In this document: positions 45,555 to 57,391 of the stretch, in pieces
How positions within the stretch are numbered: the first letter of the stretch is position 1
How the letters are laid out: each line of letters starts with the position of its first letter
From: Adiantum capillus-veneris
Taxonomy: Eukaryota > Streptophyta > Polypodiopsida > Polypodiales > Pteridaceae
NCBI GenBank assembly: GCA_014529385.2
Contig: CM043963.1
Location: 105,985,912 to 106,049,911, forward strand
Length of the DNA: 64,000 nt
Direction: 5' to 3'
Notes under the pieces: model-generated
What the model was told of the DNA's origin: nothing
Database searches by the model: none
What the model saw: the letters and a program-made list of their open reading frames with translations, nothing else
Program-made: the position numbers and the translations under genes

Positions 45555-45773
45555 CTACAACAAAATAAAAATATTCACATCAAATGACCTATGATAATCA
45601 ATTAGAGGTAGGATGACAGGGTTTGGTGACGCGAGAATTTCTCCTACTCTTTGGGCACCAAACATGAACACCATACGTTGTTGAAAATGGATTTTTCTAC
45701 TAATTGCAATGTTTACTCTAATGTGTGGAGTGAAATGGAAAGGGAAAACCTCAATTCCTTGGCCATTATCCAT
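45555..45773 (-). CDS. Conserved leader frame 2, copy A (72 residues, intact)
   Basis: Starts MDNGQGIEVFPFHFTPHIRV and continues SRKIHFQQRMVFMFGAQRVG, EILASPNPVILPLIDYHRSF, ending VNIFILL at TAA. It ends 67 bases before the gag ATG. This is the intact form of the frame found broken in element 1 (3732-3951) and element 2 (17563-17775). Length, start and core are conserved while much of the sequence is not. No known domain recognised; hydrophobic strands alternate with basic residues. Confidence 0.7.
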   Translation of the reverse strand: MDNGQGIEVFPFHFTPHIRVNIAISRKIHFQQRMVFMFGAQRVGEILASPNPVILPLIDYHRSFDVNIFILL

Positions 45774-45787
45774 GGTCTATGCATGAC

Positions 45788-46006
45788 CTAATTCTTAAAA
45801 CAAAACAAAATATAGATGTCCAAACTAAGGTCGTACCTAATAAGAGGCAAAATAAAAGGATTTACTGAAGCGTTTATCTCAACAAACCTACGAGGGCCCA
45901 AAATTCTACGAATTACTCGTTGAAATTGTAACTTGATACTAACAATTATGTGCACCTTTTGCCTTGCAATGGGAATAAAAGGATCATACAAATTCTCGTG
46001 ATTCAT
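45788..46006 (-). CDS. Conserved leader frame 1, copy A (paralogue of frame 2)
   Basis: 72 residues, same length as the frame that follows it 14 bases later. MNHENLYDPFIPIARQKVHI, then LQFQRVIRRILGPRRFVEIN, NPFILPLIRYDLSLDIYI. It aligns with leader frame 2 over the full length (GPRR/GAQR, EI, NP-ILPLI-Y, D-I-IL), so the pair arose by tandem duplication. It begins 55 bases after the primer site. Confidence 0.65.
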   Translation of the reverse strand: MNHENLYDPFIPIARQKVHIIVSIKLQFQRVIRRILGPRRFVEINASVNPFILPLIRYDLSLDIYILFCFKN

Positions 46007-46060
46007 GCAAGCTACCTGATTATGCTAAAGGTTGAGCCTACACAAAACATACACAAGCCG

Positions 46061-46078
46061 TCCTCCGTGGGGGCACCA
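46061..46078 (-). other. Primer-binding site, copy A
   Basis: TGGTGCCCCCACGGAGGA on the minus strand, four bases after the LTR end at 46083. Identical in copy B. Confidence 0.75.
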
Positions 46079-46082
46079 AAAT

Positions 46083-46719
46083 TGAGGCGGTCCGGGGCGG
46101 GCAACAAGAGAGGCGACCTCTAAACACCCCTCAAGGCACCCGTGTTGCTCAATTGGGGCTGGGGGCAACCACAAGCACAACACAACAACATTCCCAAACC
46201 CAAACAAAATAGGGGCACCACCTAGTTAGAGAGCGAACTAGGATGCAAAAGAGGAGAATCCCTTAGCAAAACAAGCAAGAAGGAAGGGTACACTATCACT
46301 AATTCAAATGCTACAAATACACACACACACAAAAGAAAGAGAGAGATCTTTCTGCAAGAATTTAGCTTCAATTTTAATGATTGACGTGGGTGTATGAACA
46401 GCTTGGAGGAGAGTCAAGAGACACGATTAAGTTTGATGATGTTGCAATCTACACATTATCTTAGGGTTATGGGAGACCTCTCACCATACAACCCTCTTAT
46501 AATGTTTTCCCAAGCAACAAAAACAAACACAAGAGCTCTTGAGTCACATACAAGCAGATACTACAAAAGAATCTCAAAATGAAAACGCGTCACCCTAAAC
46601 CAAACGAGATGAGGTTGCCAAGCGTGAATTGGAGAGACTCAAGAGAGTTTTGACCCCTAATTTTCACCCAGCTTATTGATTAAATTGATGCACAAGAGTA
46701 GGTACAACTTTGATTGGAT
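46083..46719 (-). repeat. Truncated inner LTR (637 bp)
   Basis: Matches 33605-34245 of the full LTR, then stops at TTGATTGGA and continues directly as the end of pol (TAGATCTTTGGTAG). The promoter-side 2 kb of the LTR and the polypurine tract are missing. A short shared TTGGA at the junction suggests joining at microhomology. Confidence 0.85.
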
Positions 46720-47994
46720 AGATCTTTGGTAGATCCTTTGGTAGAAGGCGACTCAAATAGGGCTTCAAGAGATACCCGTTTACCTTTCTGTAGTGCTCTT
46801 TACCGTTCATGTCCATAAGCTCATAGCAACTTGAATTGAAAGCTTTCTTGACTATGTATGGCCCTTGCCATCTAATTTCAAACTTGGCATCAAAACGATT
46901 ATCGAGTCGATTGTCATACCTTAGCACAAGATCTCCTTCATTGATGCCTTTGTCCTTTAGTTTCTTGTCCAGCTTTTCTTTCGCTTGCGTAGATTTCCTC
47001 TTGTAGCACTCGTAAGCTGCTTCTCTTTTCCACTCAAGCTCCACTAACGTAAGAAGTCGATCCATCCATACCTCCTTATCATCTTGTGCACCTTTGCCAT
47101 GAAGCCGCATTGTTGGAATGTTGAGGTCGATAGGCTGCAAAGCCTCTTGACCATAGACCAAGTGAAATGGTGTGAACTCCGTGGCTTCCCTATATGTGGT
47201 CCGATATGCCCACAAGGCACCATCCAAGAAGTCATCCCATAACTTTGTTTTGTTTTGCACCATCTTTCTAATGATGCCTGCAATGACACCGTTAGCCTTC
47301 TCCACCAAACCATTTGACTATGGGTAGTATGGTGTGCTATGACGATGTAGAATGTGAAGCTCTTCACAAACATCTGTGAGTAAACCCTTCTTGAACCCCA
47401 GACCATTATCCGAAACAATCTCTAGAGTTGTGTCAAATCTATAACAAATATTAGTGTAGACAAGACTGCTCACTGTTTTCCCATTTACCCTTGCCACACT
47501 TTGTGCTTCCACCCACCTAGTCATATAGTCTACAGCCACTAGAATGCATTTTTTGTCCTAGGCAGAGGACCCATAGCATCAATGCCCCACTTTTCAAAGG
47601 GTCCATTTGCAAGCACTATTTGCCTCGGGCCATGCACCAACCTTCTATTTCCATTTATCTAACAATTGTGACAGCTTTTACACCATTTCGTAACATCCAC
47701 ATGCAAACTTGGCCAAACATACCCCGCAAGCAAAATCTTCTTCACAATTAATTCTTGGACAAAATCACCACCACATGCCTCTTCACGCAAACCTTTTAGA
47801 ATGGCTGGAATTTCCTCGATAGTTGGTATTCTTCTGCACACTTGATCCTTCACTCTTTGATAGAGGGATCCTTCTACGAAGAGATATAAACTTGCCTTCT
47901 TCATGAGTCTCCTCTTCTGAGCTTTAGTGAAGTCTTGTGGAAACTCACCCTCCCAAATGTAGCCAATAATGGGAGCCAATGACTCCAATCCCTA
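46720..47994 (-). pseudogene. Integrase, copy B
   Basis: Same protein as in copy A, uninterrupted by copia, so it shows the pre-insertion sequence. HHCC and DDE motifs are present. Lesions: TAG 47320-47318 in YYP(Q)SNG (shared with copy A and the partial copy at 53.67 kb), TAG 47661-47659 where copy A has CAG, a small deletion near 47548, and the shared TAG 47994-47992 at its start. Confidence 0.86.
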
Positions 47995-50153
47995 GTATCT
48001 CGGTTGCTTGACAGCTGCTGCCACCATGATGGCTTGCACTTCTTTCTCAACACATGTAACTGCTTGTTGTGCAAGTAAATCGGCATCTTCATTTTGTTTC
48101 CTAGGAATATGATATAGTTGCACTTATTCAAATTGATTAAACAATCTACGAATGGCATGAACTTTTGTCCTTAGGCTTTCATTCTTGCATGCCCAAATGC
48201 CTAAAATTTGCTTCACAATGAGAAGTGCATCCCCTTTTACCATGAGACGTTGTATACCTTGGCCAATGCATATCTTTAAACCATGAAGTAGTGTGTCGTA
48301 TTCTGCTTCATTGTTGCTAGTTGAACCTGGTAGATTGACCTTCTCTTTCATGACCACCTCCGCACTTGGGTTGAGCAACACTATCCCTCCCCCTGCTTTC
48401 CCTGTGGCTCGTCGAAAAGCTCCATCAAAGAACAAGGTAAAACCATTAGGAATACTTTTTGGTGGTGGCAATGGTAGGGTCTTTACTTGAGGCACCTTAA
48501 TTTCCTTCTCATGTACCCTATAAGTGAGAATCCCTGCCAATTGTGCACGCACACTATCTTCTACCTTGAAAGAGTATTGGAACTCTTGCAACTCCATAAT
48601 CCACTTTGAGATCCTAGTACTAAGATTCATTTGAGATGACACCCAAGGAACAAATTTTCTACAGTGAGAATTACAAAAGGTTTTGGTAGCAGGTAGGATC
48701 TAAACTTTCTCACTGCAAACATGAGAGAAAGCATCATGAGTTCTGCTTTTGTGTAGCCTCTCTCCAAAGCATTCATGACCCTACTAGAAAAGTAGATGGA
48801 TCTCATCCTGGTACTGTGGGGATCTTGTTGTAGCAACACAGCACCAATTGTTTTCCTTCCAACATTAGAGCTAACAAAGAATGTGTACTCCCAACAAGGA
48901 GGCATGAGTGTTGGTAGCTCTGAGAAAATGAATTTAATTTTACAAAAGTACTCTTCAAGATCATCAGACCATGCAACTTCTAATTTTTGTGTCAACTTTT
49001 GCAAAGGATGAAGCAACTCCGAAGCTAAGTGAATAAAGCGTGACATATACTTCACGTTTTGAATGAATGAGATGACCTCTTTGAGATTCTTGAGTGATGG
49101 GAGCTCAATAAGATCCTTTGCCTTTGAAGGATCCATGACAATGCCTTTATAGGAAACCTTGTGACCAAGCAAGATCACTTCATCCTCACCTATGTGACAC
49201 TTGTTGGGGTTGAGTTGACCTCCCATGTCGTAGAGCTTCTTTAAACCTTCTTCTACCCTTTGTAGATGCAGTGATTTTGAGCTATAAATGCAAAAATCAT
49301 CAATAAAAACCGTAATGGACTTTCCAAAGAATGCTTGAAACACCATGTTCATGAAGCGTTGGAAAGTTGCAGGAGCATTTGTTAGTCCAAATGGCATGAC
49401 TCTCAAACCATAACAACCCCAAGGAGTGATGAAGGTTGTTTTCAATTGGTCCTCCAATGCAATCCCTATTTGAAAGTAACCTTAGTAGCCATCACACACA
49501 GTGTACTTCTCATGACCAGCTACCTCATTCAGTATCTCATCCTGAAATGGGAGGGGAAAGTGATCTCTTTTTGTTGCCTCATTCGGTGGACGGTAATCCA
49601 CACATACCCTCCACTTTTTGTTTTTCTTAGGAGTGAAAACAACGGGAGAGACCCACTCTCAATTCTCCACTAGATAAATGAAACCTTCTGATAGAAGCTT
49701 TCTTACCAACTTGAGTAAAGCCTGCTCCTTGATGACTCCTAGTCTTTGTGGCTTCTGAGCCTTAGGTGTGGCCTCTGGCTTCAACTCAATTTTGTGTTGA
49801 ACAACATCTACTCCACTCACATCGGTGTAGTATTTAGCAAAAAGCCTAGGAAATTTCCTTAGCACACCTTTGAGCTCCTCTCTTTCATCCTTTGTAAGTG
49901 TTGTAGATAACATACCTTCTAGCATTCTTTCCTCTTCCACTTTTTGGCTCTCTTGGGAACCTACCTCTTCCAAACCTGGGCAAGAGGTCTCCTGGTTGTT
50001 TGCCTTAAACCTTACCCCCATGAAATCCATGGAAGACTCCTCTTCAGTAATGCTGCCACTACTTTCTCCTTCTGAAGTGCTATCGGTCCAGCCTTCCTCC
50101 GTCTCACTTTGAGATGATTCTTCATGGAGCTCCTCTTAGCGTTGCTCCTTCAT
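47995..50153 (-). pseudogene. Reverse transcriptase and RNase H, copy B
   Basis: Same order as copy A. FIDDFCIYSS active site and the RNase H block TLFFDGAFRRATGKAGGG are present. Lesions: TAA 50138-50136 (CAA in A), TGA 49661-49659 (TCA in A), shared TAA 49484-49482, a frameshift near 48640, and TAA 48126-48124 (GAA in A). Confidence 0.86.
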
Positions 50154-50186
50154 GTCAAAGACAACCTTCTTATGATTGTCATTCCT

Positions 50187-51841
50187 TCAAATTAGCTTTC
50201 CACTCTCCCAATCCTGCAAAGCTCGCATTTTCATTAGCCATGGTCTCCCTAGGATAAATGGGTAACCATTTCCTTTGGTAGACATGACATAGAAATCCAC
50301 TGCCTTCTTAATGCCAAAGGCCTCCACAAAAACATTTTTACAAATGCCTACGCACCTAGCCTTGCTATTGTTTGCCATCTTGACTTTAATTTCAGGTGTA
50401 TCATGGATGTGCATGCCTAGTTTTTGCATGAGTCCCTCTGTCATGATGTAAATTTGTGCACCCCCATCCACTAGACCTTTCCTAACTAATCTTCCTTTGA
50501 TGTAACAATCTAGCACATGTGTAATATCCTCATTCATTTCAGCATGTGCAATTTTTACAACAGGCACACTCTCTTTTACCTTTCTCCTCATGCTAACTGC
50601 CTTTGTTAAATCCCTCCTAACTTGTGGACATAATGCAAGAAATTGAGGCCATGAGATATCAGGACCCTTACCTCTCATTTCTTCCAACAAGTTGTATGGA
50701 TCCATACCATGTCCAAGAGGGATGTCTTGGAGGTTGATACGATGTCGAGTCCTCTTAGCTTCCTTGGTCTCCTTTGCCTTCTTTTCTCGTCCATGGTCAC
50801 TTTGTGATGTATCTCCTTCTTTCTCCTTACCTTTCCCTCGGGCACGCTTAATGCCATTTGCTTCCATGTCAACCTCTTTTGAATTTGTCACCTCTACCAC
50901 ATGCACATTTGGGTTTGCAAAGGTGGAACTCCTTCCACTGCTTGTGGAGGTGGTCTTGCTCCATTTGGCCTTTGTAGAAGCCATGGTTACTGACTAGTTC
51001 CTTCACCTGCATTCATCACTGGGTAATTCAAGGTAGGTCTCCTTGGCTCCCCACGGGGCCAAGGACAATTATACATCCCATGTCCAGACTCACTGCAATT
51101 CCAACATTGCAAGACTCTCCTAGGTCGTGAATCTTGCTCTTCAAACTTCTTTTCTTGTCCCTTTGGACCTACAGCTTGTGCAAGGTGAATTGACAGGCTG
51201 CTTAAAGATTCATTTAACTTCTCAATCACTTCCGTCGTTACCTTGGGAAGCTCCCTAGATGTTGATGCTTGTGAATTACCTTTGGGTCTAAGACCTTCCA
51301 TTGGAACCTCCCCCCTTAAGCACTTGAGTTTCCTATATTTCTCACGAGCCCTAGTTTCAGCTGCATCAAAGGTAGCAGGTGCACCCGCCTCAACTTTTAC
51401 CTTAAGGTCAGGATAGAGTCCGGCTATGAACCTCTCCTTCTATAGGAACTCTACACCATCACCAGGGTTAGCAACATTTCTCACCCATACAGCCCAAAGA
51501 CGTAGAAACTCTTGCTTATACAAGTAGTAGTCATCTAAGTCTTTTTGCTTATGAGAAACAATGTCTTGCCATAGTTTTTGAGTGTTTTGGGGATCAAAGA
51601 AGTATTTCTTGAAACGACTCAAAACTTCTGCGTAATTCCCCTTAACTTCCTCAGGCTAAGAGTCAAACCAAGTACTAGCATCTTTCCTAAGGACCACCTC
51701 AAACATTTCTATACGTTCTTGATCAGTTACTATTCTCTTGATATGGCAAGACATCTTGAAATTCGCCAAAAAAAAAATTGTAACCTCTCCAGGCTCTCCA
51801 AAGAAAAGAGGATATCCAGACATTTGGCGTTGGCTCTCCAT
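50187..51841 (-). pseudogene. Gag-protease, copy B
   Basis: ATG 51841. The TGA of copy A at the gag-knuckle border is CGA here (51127-51125). Knuckle CWNCSESGHGMYNC and protease VDGGAQIYIMTEGLMQKLGM are as in copy A. Lesions: TAG 51658-51656 (TTG in A), TAG 51442-51440 (AAG in A), frame changes near 50985, and TGA 50189-50187 at the end (TGC in A). Confidence 0.86.
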
Positions 51842-51908
51842 TGAATTGATTCCAAAGTGACACACGTTTTTGTTTTTTTCAATAATATTTTCTAAATTGC
51901 AATCTATT

Positions 51909-52127
51909 CTACAACAAAATAAAAATATTCACATCAAATGACCTATGATAATCAATTAGAGGTAGGATGACAGGGTTTGGTGACGCGAGAATTTCTCCTA
52001 CTCTTTGGGCACCAAACATGAACACCATACGTTGTTGAAAATGGATTTTTCTACTAATTGCAATGTTTACTCTAATGTGTGGAGTGAAATGGAAAGGGAA
52101 AACCTCAATTCCTTGGCCATTATCCAT
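51909..52127 (-). CDS. Conserved leader frame 2, copy B
   Basis: Identical at protein level to 45555-45773; lies in the block that appears identical between copies A and B. Same spacing to gag and to leader frame 1. Confidence 0.7.
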   Translation of the reverse strand: MDNGQGIEVFPFHFTPHIRVNIAISRKIHFQQRMVFMFGAQRVGEILASPNPVILPLIDYHRSFDVNIFILL

Positions 52128-52141
52128 GGTCTATGCATGAC

Positions 52142-52360
52142 CTAATTCTTAAAACAAAACAAAATATAGATGTCCAAACTAAGGTCGTACCTAATAAGAG
52201 GCAAAATAAAAGGATTTACTGAAGCGTTTATCTCAACAAACCTACGAGGGCCCAAAATTCTACGAATTACTCGTTGAAATTGTAACTTGATACTAACAAT
52301 TATGTGCACCTTTTGCCTTGCAATGGGAATAAAAGGATCATACAAATTCTCGTGATTCAT
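52142..52360 (-). CDS. Conserved leader frame 1, copy B
   Basis: Identical at protein level to 45788-46006. Confidence 0.65.
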   Translation of the reverse strand: MNHENLYDPFIPIARQKVHIIVSIKLQFQRVIRRILGPRRFVEINASVNPFILPLIRYDLSLDIYILFCFKN

Positions 52361-52414
52361 GCAAGCTACCTGATTATGCTAAAGGTTGAGCCTACACAAA
52401 ACATACACAAGCCG

Positions 52415-52432
52415 TCCTCCGTGGGGGCACCA
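52415..52432 (-). other. Primer-binding site, copy B
   Basis: Same 18-mer as 46061-46078, next to the LTR end at 52437. Confidence 0.75.
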
Positions 52433-52436
52433 AAAT

Positions 52437-53073
52437 TGAGGCGGTCCGGGGCGGGCAACAAGAGAGGCGACCTCTAAACACCCCTCAAGGCACCCGTGTT
52501 GCTCAATTGGGGCTGGGGGCAACCACAAGCACAACACAACAACATTCCCAAACCCAAACAAAATAGGGGCACCACCTAGTTAGAGAGCGAACTAGGATGC
52601 AAAAGAGGAGAATCCCTTAGCAAAACAAGCAAGAAGGAAGGGTACACTATCACTAATTCAAATGCTACAAATACACACACACACAAAAGAAAGAGAGAGA
52701 TCTTTCTGCAAGAATTTAGCTTCAATTTTAATGATTGACGTGGGTGTATGAACAGCTTGGAGGAGAGTCAAGAGACACGATTAAGTTTGATGATGTTGCA
52801 ATCTACACATTATCTTAGGGTTATGGGAGACCTCTCACCATACAACCCTCTTATAATGTTTTCCCAAGCAACAAAAACAAACACAAGAGCTCTTGAGTCA
52901 CATACAAGCAGATACTACAAAAGAATCTCAAAATGAAAACGCGTCACCCTAAACCAAACGAGATGAGGTTGCCAAGCGTGAATTGGAGAGACTCAAGAGA
53001 GTTTTGACCCCTAATTTTCACCCAGCTTATTGATTAAATTGATGCACAAGAGTAGGTACAACTTTGATTGGAT
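52437..53073 (-). repeat. Truncated inner LTR, second copy
   Basis: Same 637-bp piece and the same LTR-pol junction as 46083-46719. The junction therefore formed once and was then duplicated. Confidence 0.85.
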
Positions 53074-53810
53074 AGATCTTTGGTAGATCCTTTGGTAGAA
53101 GGCGACTCAAATAGGGCTTCAAGAGATACCCGTTTACCTTTCTGTAGTGCTCTTTACCGTTCATGTCCATAAGCTCATAGCAACTTGAATTGAAAGCTTT
53201 CTTGACTATGTATGGCCCTTGCCATCTAATTTCAAACTTGGCATCAAAACGATTATCGAGTCGATTGTCATACCTTAGCACAAGATCTCCTTCATTGATG
53301 CCTTTGTCCTTTAGTTTCTTGTCCAGCTTTTCTTTCGCTTGCGTAGATTTCCTCTTGTAGCACTCGTAAGCTGCTTCTCTTTTCCACTCAAGCTCCACTA
53401 ACGTAAGAAGTCGATCCATCCATACCTCCTTATCATCTTGTGCACCTTTGCCATGAAGCCGCATTGTTGGAATGTTGAGGTCGATAGGCTGCAAAGCCTC
53501 TTGACCATAGACCAAGTGAAATGGTGTGAACTCCGTGGCTTCCCTATATGTGGTCCGATATGCCCACAAGGCACCATCCAAGAAGTCATCCCATAACTTT
53601 GTTTTGTTTTGCACCATCTTTCTAATGATGCCTGCAATGACACCGTTAGCCTTCTCCACCAAACCATTTGACTATGGGTAGTATGGTGTGCTATGACGAT
53701 GTAGAATGTGAAGCTCTTCACAAACATCTGTGAGTAAACCCTTCTTGAACCCCAGACCATTATCCGAAACAATCTCTAGAGTTGTGTCAAATCTATAACA
53801 AATATTAGTG
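53074..53810 (-). pseudogene. Partial integrase, third copy
   Basis: Same as 46720-47456, including TAG 53674-53672. It stops at TAGTGTAGACA, where it joins an LTR at a (CA)n run; the homologous sequence in copy B continues as integrase. Confidence 0.86.
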
Positions 53811-55392
53811 TAGACACACACACACACACACACACAAAAGAAAGAGAGAGATCTTTCTGCAAGAATTTAGCTTCAATTTTAATGATTGACGTGGGTGTAT
53901 GAACAGCTTGGAGGAGAGTCAAGAGACACGATTAAGTTTGATGATGTTGCAATCTACACATTATCTTAGGGTTATGGGAGACCTCTCACCATACAACCCT
54001 CTTATAATGTTTTCCCAAGCAACAAAAACAAACACAAGAGCTCTTGAGTCACATACAAGCAGATACTACAAAAGAATCTCAAAATGAAAACGCGTCACCC
54101 TAAACCAAATGAGATGAGGTTGCCAAGCGTGAATTGGAGAGACTCAAGAGAGTTTTGACCCCTGATTTGCACCCAGCTTATTGATTAAATTGATGCACAA
54201 GAGTAGGTACAACTTTGATTGGAAGTTATGAATCACTCACTCCCTTGCAATGTTACAACTAGCTCAAAGAAGCTTTCCTATACACCACATGTTATAGTGC
54301 ATAAAGAGCTCACTCTCACTCCCTAAAACTAAGATGGTGAATGGCACGCTCAAAGTAGTGAGAAATAGTGCAGGGATCCTTCCATTTACAAAGGGAGAAG
54401 GGCTCTATGTATAGGCGAGGAGAGCCCTAATTAGGATTATACATAATCAACATTTTCATAGAGTGGAGATGGGTGCCAAAAACCACCGCTCCAAATTCAG
54501 AGTGGAGATGGGTGCCAAAAATCTCACCAAAAAGCCTGTTTTTTATGCCTGCAAAAGTCTTTTAGTGGCCCCCTCCTTTGTTGAATTTGTACAATGCATC
54601 CAAGAGTGAGCCCTTTCTTTGTCATATCATAATACAAAGCATCCAAGTTTCCCTTTACACATGCATGGAGGAGGATTATTGGTGAATAAAGCAATATATA
54701 CATGGTGGGACTAGTGTATGGACTATTCATGGATTTTAGCTCAATGAGCACATGGTGTTAGAATATTGAGTAAAAAATAAATAAATAAATATGGAGGAAT
54801 TATGGATATGGAAAGATATTGGAATCATATGATATGGTCCCTCTTTGTATTATTTTGGGTGAAAGAGGAAAAGGTATGCAAGTAAATGAAAATAATATAA
54901 TAAACATGACTAAGAAAGTAGAAATCAATTTTTTTGTTTTCACGAGGGTGAGGGTGAAAATGTGGGGGTGATTTATATAAAAGAAAAATATGAGGTTAGA
55001 GTATGTACACATTGGCAAAAAATACACTTATGGTGCAAGAGGATGAAATAAAGCATACATAAGTTTAATAAAACACACACCTAGATATAAATATTTAAAT
55101 AAAATATCAAAATAATTATAAAAATCCCTATATTTAGGCCATATATATAATGAAATATTTACACACAAAGAGGCCATAATATACCTTTTTTTAAATTATT
55201 TTTTTATTTTTTTGGCTCAACTAGCCCAGTGACTAGCTAATTGAGGGTTTTTAAGAAAATACGAGAAAAGCCCCCTAACTCACACACGCCTATATACAGT
55301 GAAATGGTAGGGATAGCCATAGTGTTTGGGTGAATTTGGTAGGGTGAGGTAGCTCATTATGAAAATTTATAATAGCCGAAAAAGAGCTATCA
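53811..55392 (-). repeat. Outer 5' LTR of the array, truncated and internally deleted
   Basis: Matches the full LTR (33605-36242) except for the first ~240 bp on the low-coordinate side and an internal deletion of roughly 0.8 kb near 54465 (relative to about 34490-35340). Its TG start at 55392 is followed by GCGT, as at the other end of the array. Confidence 0.85.
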
Positions 55393-57391
55393 GCGTGATG
55401 CCATAGTAAAGTGTGCACGCCCACCATGATGTATTAAAGTTAGAGCCTTATAGCTAGTCGGAAATGGGCCAAGAATCCCATTAGGAAATAGATACCAGGC
55501 AGTCATACACCAAGCGAGAGTCACTAAGTGTGAAGGCCTCTCCCTACAAGGGGAATAGTCCCACGTACTTGGCAATATCCCTATCCCAAGGTCGTAGTTC
55601 TATATGAGGTTTTAAGTACACACAAACTCTTGCTGATTCTAATGAGAGTGAGTATCACAAGCTGAAGGGATAGTTTTTTTAAATTAAATAATCCAAATCA
55701 GTGTGTGTGTGTGTGTGTGTAGTTGTTTTATTATAAATAATAACACATAATTGAACTTTTTACATTCAAAAGACAGTTGACTTTAGAACAAAGGAACTGA
55801 TATGTAAAAAGAAAACTTAGCCTTAGCATTATCTTTGTACAATGTTTCCAAGAATGAAGCCTCATTCTAGTTTACAAAGAAGGATAGAGTCCTTACCTGC
55901 ATCCATCCAAACAAGACAACAATTTAGTTAGCAATGGATGTGTTTTATAGGTATCAATGGACTATACCAGTTGTTATTCATGTCCATATTACGAACTTTT
56001 TTTAAATTTTTACAAGCTGTCCATAGTTTTTAAGTGAAGATGTTATTACTTTTCTTTTTCTTAAAAAATCCTAAAAGAATATCATTTTGATTAGAAGTCC
56101 ATCACCCCTTCTAATCCAAGTGTTTGAATCCACCTCCCCCTTTTTTTTAAAGAAATTCATCAGTTTTATTAATTCCTAAAAAACCCTATCGAATGAAGTT
56201 TATATAAGAAGTTTTTCTCCAAAAATTCCATTTAAAATTCTCATAGAGTGACAAGCTCATATTAAAATTGCTTTTCAGGTCAGACATCCATTATGGTAAA
56301 ATGGACTCTGAATCATCCACTATCACTAATCATATTTCTCTCTCTAGCAAACCAAGTAACAAGGAACCCTGATAAAAAGCAGGTTATGAGCCGAACCATG
56401 AAGTTTTTGAAAAAATATATATATCATGCTTTACAGTGTTAGTTTCACCTGAACAATCAAAGCTTACAAAAGGAGCACCATCCGTCCAAGTGAATGTAAT
56501 TTACATCCTAACTGAATAGAGTACAGACCAAGTACTACAATGGTATGCAATAGGGCCCAACACCTCAAACCATTCTAAATCGTTGCGCAACTGGACAAAG
56601 AACATCACCACCAGTCAACCGCCTATGTGTTTGTAGGTAGTGCAATGTATAACCTATCCCAATCATCAAGTAGTAAGTAGAGCAAAATGGTGCAACCGGG
56701 ATCAATCCAATCTAAGAACTAGTACATAGTAGGACAGAAAACACCACCCCCCAAGTATGTATCTTGACCCAATAGGGCTACAAAGTCTATGTACTAAAAA
56801 ATGTCTATAAGCCCCCATAACGTGTCTGATTACCATCAAAAAAAAAAATCCAAGCTAAGTTATGCAGCATCAAACCCCACAACAAACCATTGTTAATGTA
56901 GAGTAGCCCCCCAATCAAACAAGTTATTACAAAAAAAATAACAAATGGTTAATAGTTGGTATACCATACCTAGAACCATCATAAAATGCTTGAGACCAGT
57001 AACTACACAGCATTACCAACAATCTGAACCACAGTGTCATTAGGAAATTTTGGAGGTCATTTGGAGGTCCATATGAAGAGAGCAAAAAATAGAGCGTGTC
57101 CAATGAGCACAAAGGCTACGTTATGTAGGAAAGTACGTGAAAAGACTCAAAAGATAGGAAAATAGCATAAAACTTTCATGAATCTAGGATTGTGGCATCA
57201 TAATTTCCTTTCTTTTACCGAGCTGTTAGGTGCTTGCCAGTGGTCCCACTTCTGATATTCTCTTATGGTCATTAACGTACTTGAGGGTGACCATTAAGCC
57301 CGCACAAGATGTTGGAATTCTAAAACACTTTCCCTCCATTAGAATGCTTTCAAAGTGAATCTCCCTCCACTAAATCTTTTCTCTGAGAGCT
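55393..57391. other. Gene-free stretch right of the Ty3 array
   Basis: No coding frame I can support. It contains a short (GT)n at 55701-55720 and blocks related to 12150-12620 and 31985-32300. AT-rich, with several A or T runs. Confidence 0.5.

Larger units (their letters stand above)
33605..55392 (-). mobile_element. Ty3/gypsy insertion expanded into an internal tandem array
   Basis: Minus-strand order from high to low coordinates: truncated LTR (55392-53811), partial integrase (53810-53074), truncated LTR (53073-52437), copy B internal (52436-46720), truncated LTR (46719-46083), copy A internal (46082-36243, holding a nested copia), full 3' LTR (36242-33605). The whole block is flanked by GCGT on both sides (33601-33604 and 55393-55396), so it behaves as one original insertion. 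Corresponding points of copies A and B are 6353-6354 bases apart from about 41.0 to 53.8 kb. The internal LTR pieces all lack the promoter-side part. Confidence 0.88.
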
